Source: Ardenticatena maritima (lineage in GTDB: Bacteria > Chloroflexota > Anaerolineae > Ardenticatenales > Ardenticatenaceae). Taken from it: DNA of 64,000 bases. The notes beneath the pieces are model-generated. The model saw nothing but the letters and a program-made list of their open reading frames with translations, ran no database searches and was not told the origin of the DNA. The translations under genes were made by a program, and so were the position numbers. Every line of letters starts with the position of its first letter. The stretch's first letter is position 1. Below, piece by piece: positions 54,859-64,000 of this stretch. The stretch covers positions 558,001 to 622,000 of the forward strand of contig NZ_LGKN01000004.1 in NCBI RefSeq assembly GCF_001306175.1. Reading direction: 5' to 3'.

Positions 54859-57383
54859 TGCTCAATGCTCCTTTTTCCTTCATACGATTGTTGTGCTGTT
54901 TTGACGACTGCCGGGACACGTACCGTGAAAACCGAGCCTTTCCCCACTTCGCTGGAGACAGTAATACGCCCTCCCATCAGTTGCGCGTACCGCTGGCTAA
55001 TTGCCAAGCCAAGCCCAGTACCGCCGTGTTTGCGGTTGCGGTCGGTATGGACCTGGTAGAATGGGTCAAACAGGTTTTGCAAGTGTTCACTCGGAATACC
55101 AATACCGGTGTCATGCACCTCAAATGAGAGCATCTCCCGTTCGCCATCGTTTTCACGCCATACCCGCAACGTAATCGTACCCTCATCAGTAAACTTGATG
55201 GCATTACTGAGCAAATTGAGCAAGATTTGGCGCAATTTGACGACATCGCCCACAAATTCACCAACGTTATCGTTCACTTCCAGGGCAAATGTATTGGTGC
55301 TGGCGGCAATGAGTGGTTCGATATGCTGTTCAAGAGAGACCAACAGGTCAGTGACGGCTACGGTCTGGACATCTATCTCGGAGATGCCCGCTTCGATTTT
55401 GGCCAGGTTGAGCAAATCATTCACCACACTCAAAAGGTGTTGTGCCGCATTCAACACTCGCTCCAAGCCGCGTATCAAATGCGAATCGCCCAAATCCTGA
55501 GCGTCTTCGAGGAGCATTTCCGCATAGCCAATGATGACAGTGAGCGGCGTCCGCAGTTCGTGGCTGATGTTGGCCAGAAAAGCGCTTTTGGCACGGCTGG
55601 CGGCTTCCGCAGCATCGCGCGCCAGCTCCAAATCATGAATGAGTTGTCGCTGTTCTTCATACAATTGGGCGTTGCGCACCGCCAACGCCATCTGGTCGGC
55701 GGCTGCCTGCATCAATGCCACATCCTCCTCATCAAAGAAATGGGGTTGCCCAGCGAGGAGTGTCATCACACCAAGCACTTCCTCATCATGCGAGATGGGG
55801 ACGGCCAGCGCCGAGCCTTCCATAAAGGGCGCATTGGGGAATTTTTCCCAGCGGGGGTCGTTGGCGATATCGTCAATCCGAATCACCCGCTTTTCACGCA
55901 CCGCCAACCCAGCCACACCGCTCTTGACGGCGCGCGTTGCCAGGCGGATTTTCTCCTCTTCATCGGCTTGTTCGCGCGCCAGGATGCTGTGTGTAACGCG
56001 CCCATTGCGGTCGAGCAAAAAGACACTGCCACGCGCTGCGCCCGTGACCGAACAAGCCACATCGAGCATATCATGCAATGTCGCTTCCAGAGATGGGCGT
56101 TGGCTTGTCACGCGAGCAATTTCCACCAAATTGCGGAAGAGTTCGCGTTGAGAGCGTAGCTCCTGTTCAATGGCAATGCGCTGGGTAATATCGCGTGCAA
56201 TGCCATGGTAAATAACAATCTGGTCCTCAGCATGTTCAGGAGCAGCCGTAACTTCAGCGAAGAGATACGTGCCATCGCGCCGCTTCAAGCGTACATCGGT
56301 CCGAATAATCTGGCGCCGGCGTGCTTGTTCGCGTGCTGTCGTCAGCAAGTGTGCATCCTCTTCATGCACAAGTTCCAACACATTACGCCCAAGCCATTCC
56401 TCGCGCGTCCAGCCGGTTAGTCGCTCGAAGGCCGGGTTGAGTGTCAACAGTGTGCCATCACTTTGCATAGCGAAGATAATGTCAGGGGCATGCTCCACCA
56501 GTGCACGATAGCGGTTTTCACTTGCACGCAACCGCTCAAAAGCGCGCGCGACATCGCTCACATCTTCCGCCACCACCAAAATATGGGTGTTCCCCGCCTC
56601 GTGCTCCAAAGGAACAGCCGTCGCCTCCAAAATAATGACTGAACCATCAGTACGCCGCGCCTCAAAACGCCGAATCCAACGCCCAATGCGCTGCAATGTT
56701 TTCTGAATTTCTTGCCACTGAATGGCGGCGGCAGCAGGCGGCAATCCCCACGCTTGGGAAAGATGGCGACCAGGCAATGCTTCACTCGACACGCCCAAAA
56801 GCGTGGCCGCCGTCAAGTTGGCGTCCAGAATAACGCCATCTTGGTCGCACAGAAAGAGCGCATCGGCGATATTGGCGTACATATGGAGCTGGTGCGCCAG
56901 GTCGGGGATATCCTGACGCAACATCTTCCAGCGCTCTGTCAATGTGAGGCGACGGCGGTTTTCAGATTCCGCCAGCATACGCGCAACATGCTCAGCAAAG
57001 GTCAAGGCTTCCAGGTCGAACTCGGCCTGCTCAGGCGCTGCCAATGCGAGCGTACCAATCCAACGTTCATGCAGAGTGATGGGAAGAAAAGCATAACGCC
57101 CCTCACGCCAGATCGCGCCACGCTCAAGCGTCGCGGCTATTTCCGGTGGAAGCGAAGCACGCCAAGGCCAAGCATCATGTTCAGGCCCGTAATGTGCCGC
57201 ATATGCGCCACGCCATGCATGCGTTTCATCATACTGATTGAGCACGATCGTCACGGTCTCAGCGCCGGACACCTCGGCGAGTGTATTGGCAACGTCGGCC
57301 GCAACATCACCCCACCGCGCCGTACGTATCAATTGTGTGGCGATATGCCCCAATGCCTCGACATACTTTTGAACAGGCTGCAT
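54855..57383 (-). CDS. Soluble multi-sensor histidine kinase (GAF-PAS-PAS-GAF)
   Basis: The 842-residue kinase has no membrane segment. The order is GAF-like (about 10-150), PAS ([15 protein letters not shown], about 165-285), PAS ([20 protein letters not shown], about 290-405), GAF (about 430-585), HisKA with His608 in [20 protein letters not shown], and HATPase with [13 protein letters not shown] (N), HDTGIGIP (G1) and [11 protein letters not shown] (G2). Multiple GAF/PAS domains point to redox, light or small-ligand sensing in the cytoplasm. It lies 21 bases after a receiver gene and overlaps another. Confidence 0.92.
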   Translation of the reverse strand: MQPVQKYVEALGHIATQLIRTARWGDVAADVANTLAEVSGAETVTIVLNQYDETHAWRGAYAAHYGPEHDAWPWRASLPPEIAATLERGAIWREGRYAFLPITLHERWIGTLALAAPEQAEFDLEALTFAEHVARMLAESENRRRLTLTERWKMLRQDIPDLAHQLHMYANIADALFLCDQDGVILDANLTAATLLGVSSEALPGRHLSQAWGLPPAAAAIQWQEIQKTLQRIGRWIRRFEARRTDGSVIILEATAVPLEHEAGNTHILVVAEDVSDVARAFERLRASENRYRALVEHAPDIIFAMQSDGTLLTLNPAFERLTGWTREEWLGRNVLELVHEEDAHLLTTAREQARRRQIIRTDVRLKRRDGTYLFAEVTAAPEHAEDQIVIYHGIARDITQRIAIEQELRSQRELFRNLVEIARVTSQRPSLEATLHDMLDVACSVTGAARGSVFLLDRNGRVTHSILAREQADEEEKIRLATRAVKSGVAGLAVREKRVIRIDDIANDPRWEKFPNAPFMEGSALAVPISHDEEVLGVMTLLAGQPHFFDEEDVALMQAAADQMALAVRNAQLYEEQRQLIHDLELARDAAEAASRAKSAFLANISHELRTPLTVIIGYAEMLLEDAQDLGDSHLIRGLERVLNAAQHLLSVVNDLLNLAKIEAGISEIDVQTVAVTDLLVSLEQHIEPLIAASTNTFALEVNDNVGEFVGDVVKLRQILLNLLSNAIKFTDEGTITLRVWRENDGEREMLSFEVHDTGIGIPSEHLQNLFDPFYQVHTDRNRKHGGTGLGLAISQRYAQLMGGRITVSSEVGKGSVFTVRVPAVVKTAQQSYEGKRSIEQ

Positions 57384-57404
57384 CCTCTGCGCTCCCTGTG
57401 CGTC

Positions 57405-57779
57405 TTATGAACGGTTCTTCTGCAAGAGCATCTCTATTTTCTGCAAAAGCCGCTGAAAATCGACGGGTTTGGTTTCATATTCATCACAGCCGACCTCTAA
57501 AGCGCGCTCGCGGTCGCCAATCATGGCATGCGCTGTCAACGCCAACACCGGAATATGCGCCGTCTGCGGATCTGTCTTGATGTGTTTGGTTGCGGTCCAA
57601 CCGTCCATTTTGGGCAAGCTCATATCCATGAGCACAATATCAGGCATCTCACTGCGCACGAGTGCGAGGGCTTCTTCGCCATCCACCGCGGTGAACACCT
57701 CAAAGCCGCGTCGTTTCAGTCGGCGTGCCAGCATATCGCGGTTCAATTCGTTATCTTCCACAAGCAATATTCGGGTCAT
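57405..57779 (-). CDS. DivK-like stand-alone receiver protein
   Basis: The 124-residue CheY-like protein has RILLVEDNELNRDMLARRLK, IVLMDMSLPKMDGWTATKHI (phospho-acceptor Asp), IPVLALTAHAMIGDRERAL (Thr) and DEYETKPVDFQRLLQKIEML (Lys-Pro). The LTAHAM and KPVD motifs are typical of DivK/phosphorelay receivers rather than transcription factors. It overlaps the hybrid kinase gene by four bases. Confidence 0.92.
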   Translation of the reverse strand: MTRILLVEDNELNRDMLARRLKRRGFEVFTAVDGEEALALVRSEMPDIVLMDMSLPKMDGWTATKHIKTDPQTAHIPVLALTAHAMIGDRERALEVGCDEYETKPVDFQRLLQKIEMLLQKNRS

Positions 57780-60748
57780 TCTTCCCGCTCCTCTTCTGAT
57801 TGTTCGGCAGTTCGGGCAGTTGATGACTGCAAAGCATGATGCACAATGTTTAGAAACTGAGAGCGATCAAAGGCGCCTTTTTGGATGATTTCTTGCGTCG
57901 AGCGACGCAGTTGTTCGCGCTCCGCCGGCGAAAGGTCACGCGCAGTGACCACGATAACGGGAATGCCTGCTAAGCCTGGGTCTGCACGAAGATGCTTCAA
58001 GAATTCAAAGCCATCCATCTCAGGCATCATCAAGTCCAAAAGGATCAGCACAGGAGGATGCGCACGCACATACTCCAGGGCTTCACGCCCATTTTGGGCT
58101 TCATCAGCCCGAATATCCATGCGTCCCAACAAGCGCACCAATAACTCACGCATTGAGGCATCATCTTCCACGACCAACACGCGCGGCGCGCCGCCATCTT
58201 CGCCCTGACTTTTGCCCACATAATAGCGAACACGGCGCGCCAGTTCTTCGTATTCCACCGGCTTTTGGATGAATTCAGCCGCACCAAGCGCCAGGGCAAG
58301 TTCCCGCTCAGTCGCCACTGTACACAAAATGACAGGAATATCGGCGGTTGTTCGATCCTGTTTGAGCGACTGCAACACCATCCATCCGTCCGTTTCCGGC
58401 ATGAAGACATCGAGCACAATGACATCCGGCACAATTTCTTGTGCCAGGCGAATACCGGCTGCGCCGCTTGCCGCTTCAACAACCGCAAACCCTTCTTTAC
58501 GCAGCACACGCGCCATCAATTCACGCGCCTTGCGATCATCATCAATTACCAGCACAACCGGCATGTCGGGATGAATCACCGGCAACACATTCGTATCATC
58601 TTCGAGGGTCTCTGGCAGCGTCAATGCTTCTTCTACCAAGGTCGAAACAACAGGCAACCGTACAAGGAATGTTGTCCCTTTACCCACCTCACTTTGCACT
58701 TCAATCGTTCCACCAAGCATATCCACATACGCTTTGGTAATCGCCAGCCCCAAGCCGGTTCCTCCATACTTGCGCGTTGGGCTGGGGTCCACCTGAGTAA
58801 ACGGCTGGAACAGCGTCGGCAATTTCTCTTCGGGAATACCAATCCCCGTATCACTGATTTCAAACACAATTTCGTCGTTGGGCTTCCCTCGCTCACGCCA
58901 AATGCGTAACGCCACTTTCCCTTGTTCGGTAAATTTGGCCGCATTGCCTAACAAATTCAGCAAAATCTGGCGCAATTTTGTGGCATCAGTGCGTATCACG
59001 CCCACATTTTCATCCACGACACACTCAAATGTATTGCCATTCTGCTCAATCAAGCCACTGACAGTATACACGACCGAATCAATTACATCGCGTATCGCCA
59101 CCTCTTCAAGCGAAACCTGCATGCGCCCAGCCTCAATCTTGGAAATGTCGAGCACATCGTTGATCAAAGTCAACAAATGGCGTCCGGCGCTATGTATCTT
59201 CTTCAAGTCACTCGCCATATCTTTATCGCCGGCATCTATGGCGTCTTCATACAACAGCTCGCTGTATCCAATAATCGCGTTGAGGGGTGTGCGGAGTTCA
59301 TGGCTCATATTGGCCAAAAAGGCGCTTTTTGCACGGTTTGCTGCTTCAGCTTCATCCCGTGCACGGCGCAACTCTTCTTCATAGAGATACCGCTCTGTGA
59401 CATCTTCAATCAACAGTGCAAAAATGGGTTCATCTGTAGGGGCGGAAACGCTCATAAACCGATAGAGCAAGCGGCGATTGAGTATCTCGTCCTGCACTTC
59501 GTATTCCCAATAATTCCCGGCGGCCAATGATTTTTGAGCGTCACGCCACAGGGCTTCTACATAGCAAACAGAAGCGGTGCATTGCGGGTGGAGTGCCGTA
59601 TGAAGCGCAGTCCCACTTGGGCAGGCGTGCCCTGTCCACTCCGTCAATGTTTGGTTGGCGCGAATCACACAGCCACACTCATCGAGCAACGCGATAACCT
59701 GCGGGAGTTCATTAATCACTGTCTCCCACTGTTTTTGCAAGCGCTCCATTTCACGTTGAGCACGTTCCAGCGCTTCTTGCATCCGCCGGGAATGCGTCAC
59801 ATCCGTCAGAATCAAGGCACGCCACTCTTCATTCCCAAATGGTGAGGGCAAGACCGATTCATTTGCCGCCCATAGCCGCTCTTTCATCTCAAAGCGAGTT
59901 TCGACTGTAATGCCCAATTCAAGCACTTCTGCAAGCGTCGGGCAGACCTCCTCGATGGGACGCCCCAAGATCTCGCCTAAAGGCATTCCCAACCCACGAA
60001 CCACAGCCGGGTTTACCTCAACAATTTCGTTTTTGGCGTTCAAAATGAGGACCGGGTTGGGCAAGTTATCGAGAACGAACTCAGCGGCAAAAGTCGTTAT
60101 GCGCCGATCAAGAACAAAGAAGGCGACGGCCACCAATAAATACGCCAGTGATTGAATCGTATTGGATGCCAATATGCCAAAGCGCGCCGCCATAGGCATT
60201 GAAAGGAAGGTGAGAACCAGAAGCATGCCCAATGAAAACAGCCGCCAACGCGCTTGTGAAACACGCCGCCAAAGTGGCGGTGCGAGTAGCGCTGCCGCCG
60301 CCAACGTCGGCAAAATGACATACACGAGTGAGAAAGCGACCAACGGCAGCGGTAGGGCTAAACGGAGTGAAAGGAGGGGGCTTGGCTGCCAGAGCGTTTG
60401 CGCCGGCATGTCCCGGATTGCCCACACCCACACGGCATACGGGAGAAAATACAAAGGCAAGCGCCTGGAAGCCCCCGGCCGAAAACGCCCGACATAGGAA
60501 GTGGCAAATGCGACTAAAAAGACCCCACTCACAGCAATGCCGGCACCAAACAGCAGTACTCCCACACGCTCGAAAAACGTACCGGCGGCCCATACGCCCA
60601 ACACAGCCCCCAAAAAGGCGGCAGCACGCCCAAATAAAGCAATCGCAAAGAAACGCCCTGCTTGTCCATTCCGTTCACCCCACAATGGGATGCCGGCAAT
60701 GAAGAGCAAAAACGCCATTGCAAGTGGAAGCAAGACATTCTCTTGCAT
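57776..60748 (-). CDS. Membrane hybrid histidine kinase with two C-terminal receivers
   Basis: The 990-residue protein begins with about seven membrane helices (1 to about 215), then two PAS domains (VLDNLPNPVLILNAKNEIVE, TVINELPQVIALLDECGCVI), HisKA with [20 protein letters not shown], HATPase ([40 protein letters not shown]), and two receivers: one with VIVLDVFMPETDGWMVLQSL and one with LILLDLMMPEMDGFEFLKHL. This composition suits a phosphorelay hub. The start overlaps the stop of the upstream kinase as TAATG. The membrane part may be a MASE-type or 7TM sensor. Confidence 0.92.
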   Translation of the reverse strand: MQENVLLPLAMAFLLFIAGIPLWGERNGQAGRFFAIALFGRAAAFLGAVLGVWAAGTFFERVGVLLFGAGIAVSGVFLVAFATSYVGRFRPGASRRLPLYFLPYAVWVWAIRDMPAQTLWQPSPLLSLRLALPLPLVAFSLVYVILPTLAAAALLAPPLWRRVSQARWRLFSLGMLLVLTFLSMPMAARFGILASNTIQSLAYLLVAVAFFVLDRRITTFAAEFVLDNLPNPVLILNAKNEIVEVNPAVVRGLGMPLGEILGRPIEEVCPTLAEVLELGITVETRFEMKERLWAANESVLPSPFGNEEWRALILTDVTHSRRMQEALERAQREMERLQKQWETVINELPQVIALLDECGCVIRANQTLTEWTGHACPSGTALHTALHPQCTASVCYVEALWRDAQKSLAAGNYWEYEVQDEILNRRLLYRFMSVSAPTDEPIFALLIEDVTERYLYEEELRRARDEAEAANRAKSAFLANMSHELRTPLNAIIGYSELLYEDAIDAGDKDMASDLKKIHSAGRHLLTLINDVLDISKIEAGRMQVSLEEVAIRDVIDSVVYTVSGLIEQNGNTFECVVDENVGVIRTDATKLRQILLNLLGNAAKFTEQGKVALRIWRERGKPNDEIVFEISDTGIGIPEEKLPTLFQPFTQVDPSPTRKYGGTGLGLAITKAYVDMLGGTIEVQSEVGKGTTFLVRLPVVSTLVEEALTLPETLEDDTNVLPVIHPDMPVVLVIDDDRKARELMARVLRKEGFAVVEAASGAAGIRLAQEIVPDVIVLDVFMPETDGWMVLQSLKQDRTTADIPVILCTVATERELALALGAAEFIQKPVEYEELARRVRYYVGKSQGEDGGAPRVLVVEDDASMRELLVRLLGRMDIRADEAQNGREALEYVRAHPPVLILLDLMMPEMDGFEFLKHLRADPGLAGIPVIVVTARDLSPAEREQLRRSTQEIIQKGAFDRSQFLNIVHHALQSSTARTAEQSEEEREE

Positions 60749-61950
60749 TATTTCCCCCCCTCATACACCATCGGCAAGCGCACAAAAAACGTTGTCCCTT
60801 GCCCTGGTGCGCTTTGCACACGAATATCCCCCCCCAACAGATTGACGAGACGTTGAGTCAAGGGCATACCCAAACCTGTGCCACGCATCTCACGAGCAGA
60901 TGTGAGCCGCGTAAAGGGGACAAAGAGCATTTGCAAATCCTCTTCGCTCATGCCAATTCCCGTGTCGCGCACCGTGAGAGTAAGCCACTCTTTACCGTCG
61001 TGCGATTCAACTTTCGCAGAAAGATGAATCGCGCCATTTTGCGTGAATTTGGCGGCATTGCTCAGCAAGTTATACAAAATTTGTCGCACTTTTACCGGGT
61101 CATTTTCCATTTTGGGCAGGTGCTGCGGGACCTCAACCGTCAATGTGTTGTTGTTTCGTGCCACCAACGGCCGGATCGTTTCAACCACTGTTTGTATTTC
61201 TTTTTTCAGGTCAAACGCTGCCACATGGATGTCTACTTCTGCGGCATCAATGCGTGCCAGGTCCAGAGTTTCGTTGACGAGATTTAGCATATGCTGTCCG
61301 GCATTGTACGTCTTGCGCAAAATATCAGCGACTTCACCATCAGAGGCGAGCGTGGCATCTTCCAACAGATATTCAAGATATCCCAACATGGCGCTCAATG
61401 GCGTGCGCAGTTCATGGCTAAAATGCGCCAAAAACGTCGCACGCGCCTCAGCCATTTGACGTAATTGGGCTTGTGATTCTTCGAGGTCGCTGGAAATCTT
61501 AACGAGTTCCGCCACACGCTGTGCCAATTCACGGTTCGTCGCTTCTAATTGCGCCGCATTTTGGTCGCGCCAGCGTGCCAGGACGAAAATAGAAACCAAC
61601 AAGAGGAGCAATGGTGGGCGCTCGATAAACGCATCAGCCGACATCTCACCAATGCTGATTTTTTGCATCATCAATACAAACGAAATCAGCACCCAGAAGA
61701 GACCTCGCACCGCGAATGAGCGCCATGTCCAGAAGAAAGCCCCAATCCCCAACCAGGCATAAATCAAGTACAACCAGAACTCGAATTCATCATGCAGCGC
61801 CCACGTTAAAAAACTGCTAAGAAGGAGCAAAGCGTCAATCAGCCCAACATCACCGATGAGGGGTACACGCATCAAACGCACAGCCCAGCGTTCAAGTGTT
61901 TCCATACGCACAGGCAATGTTGTTTGTGTTGTTTCTGTTTGGTTATGCAT
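60748..61950 (-). CDS. Membrane histidine kinase
   Basis: The 400-residue kinase has four or so membrane helices between residues 30 and 126, a coiled-coil linker (LEATNRELAQRVAELVKISS), HisKA with His179 in [20 protein letters not shown], and a HATPase domain (ILYNLLSNAAKFTQNG, RDTGIGMSEEDLQ, RGTGLGMPLTQRLVNLLGGD). No receiver is attached. The ATG at 61950 follows AGAGGAGAC and overlaps the upstream kinase by eight bases. Confidence 0.92.
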   Translation of the reverse strand: MHNQTETTQTTLPVRMETLERWAVRLMRVPLIGDVGLIDALLLLSSFLTWALHDEFEFWLYLIYAWLGIGAFFWTWRSFAVRGLFWVLISFVLMMQKISIGEMSADAFIERPPLLLLLVSIFVLARWRDQNAAQLEATNRELAQRVAELVKISSDLEESQAQLRQMAEARATFLAHFSHELRTPLSAMLGYLEYLLEDATLASDGEVADILRKTYNAGQHMLNLVNETLDLARIDAAEVDIHVAAFDLKKEIQTVVETIRPLVARNNNTLTVEVPQHLPKMENDPVKVRQILYNLLSNAAKFTQNGAIHLSAKVESHDGKEWLTLTVRDTGIGMSEEDLQMLFVPFTRLTSAREMRGTGLGMPLTQRLVNLLGGDIRVQSAPGQGTTFFVRLPMVYEGGK

Positions 61951-63355
61951 GTGCCGTCTCCTCTCTGGCCTGCATCTGTTGGGTATTCGCGCGCACATGC
62001 GGCGGTCCATGTTGCGGGAAAAGAACCGTTACAATCGTTCCCTCGCCAGGTGTACTCTCAATAGAGAAAGTAGCGCCAAGCATATCGCAGAACGTTTTGA
62101 CGATCGTCAATCCGATCCCCATGCCGCCTTCTTCACGCCTCCAAACGTCTTGCGCCTGCATAAACGGTTGTAAAATGCGCTCCATATGCTCCGGCGCAAT
62201 GCCGATACCTGTATCACGCACGCGGAACAAGACAGACGGTTCCCCTTCAACCTCCGTTTGCTCGATCGAAATTGTAATGCGCCCATTGCGTGTAAACTTG
62301 ATCGCATTGCTCACAAGCTGGCGCACAATCACGCTCACCTTTTCATGGTCGCTGAGTATTTCAATCGGCGTATCACATTGCATTTGCACGTCATTCGCAC
62401 GTCGTTGTGCACGCGGCATCTGGCGCTCAACCTCACCAGCAACGAGGGCACACAGGTCAAAACGGCTCAATGAAAGGGCGTCGGCATCGGCGCCGGTATT
62501 GGCGAGCAACAACACATCACTCACCATTTGCAACAATTCATGTGCAGCACGCCGAATACGCCGCAAGGCCGGAGCAATAATACCATCTTGCTGAATATGC
62601 GGCTCTTCCAAAAGCATCTCCGCATACCCCAAAATCGCCGTCAGCGGCGTGCGCAACTCATGGCTCATATTCGCCAAAAAAGCGCTTTTCGCCTGATTGG
62701 CAACTTCAGCAGCCGCCAAGGCCGCACGCAGCTGCGCCTTGCGCTCTTGGTCACGCAGGTGCATATACTCCAATGAATAGGATTGCCGCAGGCGAATCCA
62801 CTGAATAATCGCCCCCACAAACGTAGCTTCAATCATCATAAAGAAGAAGTGATCCCAGGGTGGTTGCATGCCCGCTGGAAGAGCCAAAGCCAGCCAGGAA
62901 ATCCAGACAAAGGCCACTGTCGCCCAAAACCAGCGCCATGAAAGATAGAAAACCCCTACACCGATGATGAGAATCGCCAAATTCGTCGTGAGTTGGGGCT
63001 GGTCATTCAACAAATACAAATGAACCCACGAGTTGAGCCATACCAGCATGGCAACCCCAAACGCCAAAGGGTGCGCCCAGCGTGGGTCAAGCGCAGGAAG
63101 ACGAGCACGCACCCACCACGCCATGCCCAGCAACAACAGGACAGAGCCAAACGCGATAGGCGCCATAATGCGTTTGACGTCGGGCGGCAGGACGAAAACA
63201 TGCCCAATCCCCAAAATCAAGTATAACAGCGCCAGCCCAACGCCAACCACCGGCAAAGTGAGTAATACCCGCTCATCCAGGGCGCGCCGAATCGTTGCCG
63301 GCGCAATATGAATATCATCATCATATTTGCGGCGATCTTGATCTCTAGTAAGCAC
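61943..63355 (-). CDS. Membrane histidine kinase
   Basis: The 470 residues contain six or so membrane helices (about 30-185), a linker, HisKA with His232 in [20 protein letters not shown] and a HATPase (IVRQLVSNAIKFTRNGR, RDTGIGIAPEHME, GGMGIGLTIVKTF). The G2 box reads GGMGIGL, slightly different from its paralogues. It starts at GTG 63355 with GAGGGGGA upstream and overlaps the preceding kinase stop by 11 bases. Confidence 0.92.
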   Translation of the reverse strand: MLTRDQDRRKYDDDIHIAPATIRRALDERVLLTLPVVGVGLALLYLILGIGHVFVLPPDVKRIMAPIAFGSVLLLLGMAWWVRARLPALDPRWAHPLAFGVAMLVWLNSWVHLYLLNDQPQLTTNLAILIIGVGVFYLSWRWFWATVAFVWISWLALALPAGMQPPWDHFFFMMIEATFVGAIIQWIRLRQSYSLEYMHLRDQERKAQLRAALAAAEVANQAKSAFLANMSHELRTPLTAILGYAEMLLEEPHIQQDGIIAPALRRIRRAAHELLQMVSDVLLLANTGADADALSLSRFDLCALVAGEVERQMPRAQRRANDVQMQCDTPIEILSDHEKVSVIVRQLVSNAIKFTRNGRITISIEQTEVEGEPSVLFRVRDTGIGIAPEHMERILQPFMQAQDVWRREEGGMGIGLTIVKTFCDMLGATFSIESTPGEGTIVTVLFPQHGPPHVRANTQQMQAREETAHA

Positions 63356-64000
63356 TGTTATCCCCCTCTTCTACGACTTGCGGCGACGCCTGCCCCTCCT
63401 GGTTCATTGCATCATTCTTCCGTTGAGGCACAATAAGCGGCAACACCACTGTAAAGGCGCTTCCCTTACCTGGTTCACTCAACACATGAATGCTCCCCCC
63501 CAGCAATTCACAAAAGTGCCGTGTAATCGGAAGTCCTAAGCCCGTGCCACCAAATGCGCGTGTTGGCGAATTATCTGCTTGTTCAAATGGGCGAAAGATT
63601 GATTCAAGTTTTTCCGGGGGAATGCCTACCCCGGTATCACTGACCCGCAAACGCAACAACTCCTGGTTGTTTTCGGGGTGTTGCGTCAGGGAAATTTCCA
63701 GGCGCACTGTGCCATTCTGCGTAAATTTGGCGGCATTGCTCAGCAAGTTATAGAGAATTTGCCGCACCTTGGCACGGTCACTGTACATGCGTGTCCCTAT
63801 CGGGAGCTGGTTCACATACTCAAATGTGTTTTCATTCTCGCGCATTAGAGGGCGCACTGTGCCTACCACTTCATCCAACACCAATTGCAGATCGAACCAA
63901 TCCAGGTCAACTTGCATCTTGCCGGCTTCGATTTTGGACATATCAAGAATTTCACCGATGATTTCAAGCAAATGCCGCCCGGCAATCTGGATACGTTCTA
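63345..64000 (-). CDS. Histidine kinase, C-terminal part (runs off right edge)
   Basis: About 217 residues are visible: the second HisKA helix (IAGRHLLEIIGEILDMSKIE) and a full HATPase domain with ILYNLLSNAAKFTQNGTVRL, VSDTGVGIPPEKLESIFRPF and FGGTGLGLPITRHF. The phospho-acceptor histidine and any sensor lie beyond position 64000. It is the first kinase seen of the operon. Confidence 0.92.
   Translation of the reverse strand, partial: ERIQIAGRHLLEIIGEILDMSKIEAGKMQVDLDWFDLQLVLDEVVGTVRPLMRENENTFEYVNQLPIGTRMYSDRAKVRQILYNLLSNAAKFTQNGTVRLEISLTQHPENNQELLRLRVSDTGVGIPPEKLESIFRPFEQADNSPTRAFGGTGLGLPITRHFCELLGGSIHVLSEPGKGSAFTVVLPLIVPQRKNDAMNQEGQASPQVVEEGDNSAY

Noticed and set aside
55560-62700. Repeated near-identical DNA (for example GCCAAAAAAGCGCTTTT-like strings) in several places
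   Set aside because: These encode the conserved [16 protein letters not shown] box of paralogous histidine kinases, so they are coding similarity, not a repeat element. The similar string near 3072 is a coincidental match.

Overview
The window is a gene-dense piece of a bacterial chromosome with moderately high GC. It is most likely from a thermophilic Chloroflexota of the Ardenticatenia/Anaerolineae type. That placement is inferred from the gene content (a MreBCD-PBP2-MinCDE-RodA cluster, Csx15, a Pro/Thr-linker lipoprotein, many soluble hybrid kinases) and was not tested by a search. Intergenic gaps are short, operons are tight, and most start codons sit behind strong GGAGG-type ribosome sites. 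I see no insertion sequence, prophage or CRISPR array.

Layout. 1-9622 (minus strand): ffh (cut by the window edge), then a cell-shape/division cluster transcribed mreB-mreC-mreD-mrdA-minC-minD-minE-rodA, preceded by rplY (ribosomal protein L25). 9747-10670: a membrane HExxH protein. 10726-15680: a SAM-I riboswitch operon, mtnA-pfkB-ahcY-metK, i.e. SAM synthesis, SAH clearance and methylthioribose salvage. 15701-19028 (minus): nifS-type cysteine desulfurase and mnmA (tRNA 2-thiolation) plus three small membrane or envelope proteins; the desulfurase leader carries a terminator-like hairpin right after a consensus promoter. 19054-21279: an alpha/beta hydrolase and a NarL-type two-component pair.

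21458-30207 is the defence region: a zinc-ribbon/TerB-like protein, then a complete type III-B effector complex (cmr2, cmr3, cmr1, cmr4, cmr5, cmr6), a CARF-RelE fusion effector, and Csx15. Cas10/Cmr2 lacks an HD nuclease domain but keeps the GGDD cyclase motif, so the locus looks built around cyclic-oligoadenylate signalling to the CARF-RelE toxin, with Csx15 as the likely modulator. Cmr6 carries a C-terminal cold-shock domain, an unusual fusion. No cas1, cas2, cas6 or array is present, so crRNAs must come from elsewhere in the genome.

30235-34753 (minus): thiC-thiO-thiS-thiG-thiE under a TPP riboswitch with an intrinsic terminator. 34765-44448: a lipoprotein operon, a double-ATPase ECF transporter subunit, an SDR, tpiA, scpA, a 995-residue TPM-domain/coiled-coil membrane protein and a small zinc-finger protein that may be RelE-like. 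44454-44682: tRNA-Thr, tRNA-Gly and tRNA-Phe. 44824-53216: a CPBP protease homologue, ftcD, an aminotransferase, a membrane-anchored glycosidase-like protein, a C39-peptidase/TPR protein, ECF transporter S and T subunits, and a Tat-exported protein.

53364-64000 (minus) is one signalling operon: five histidine kinases (one cut by the edge), two stand-alone receiver proteins and a PAS-class III nucleotide cyclase, with almost every gene overlapping the next. None of its members has a DNA-binding domain, so the visible output is second-messenger synthesis.
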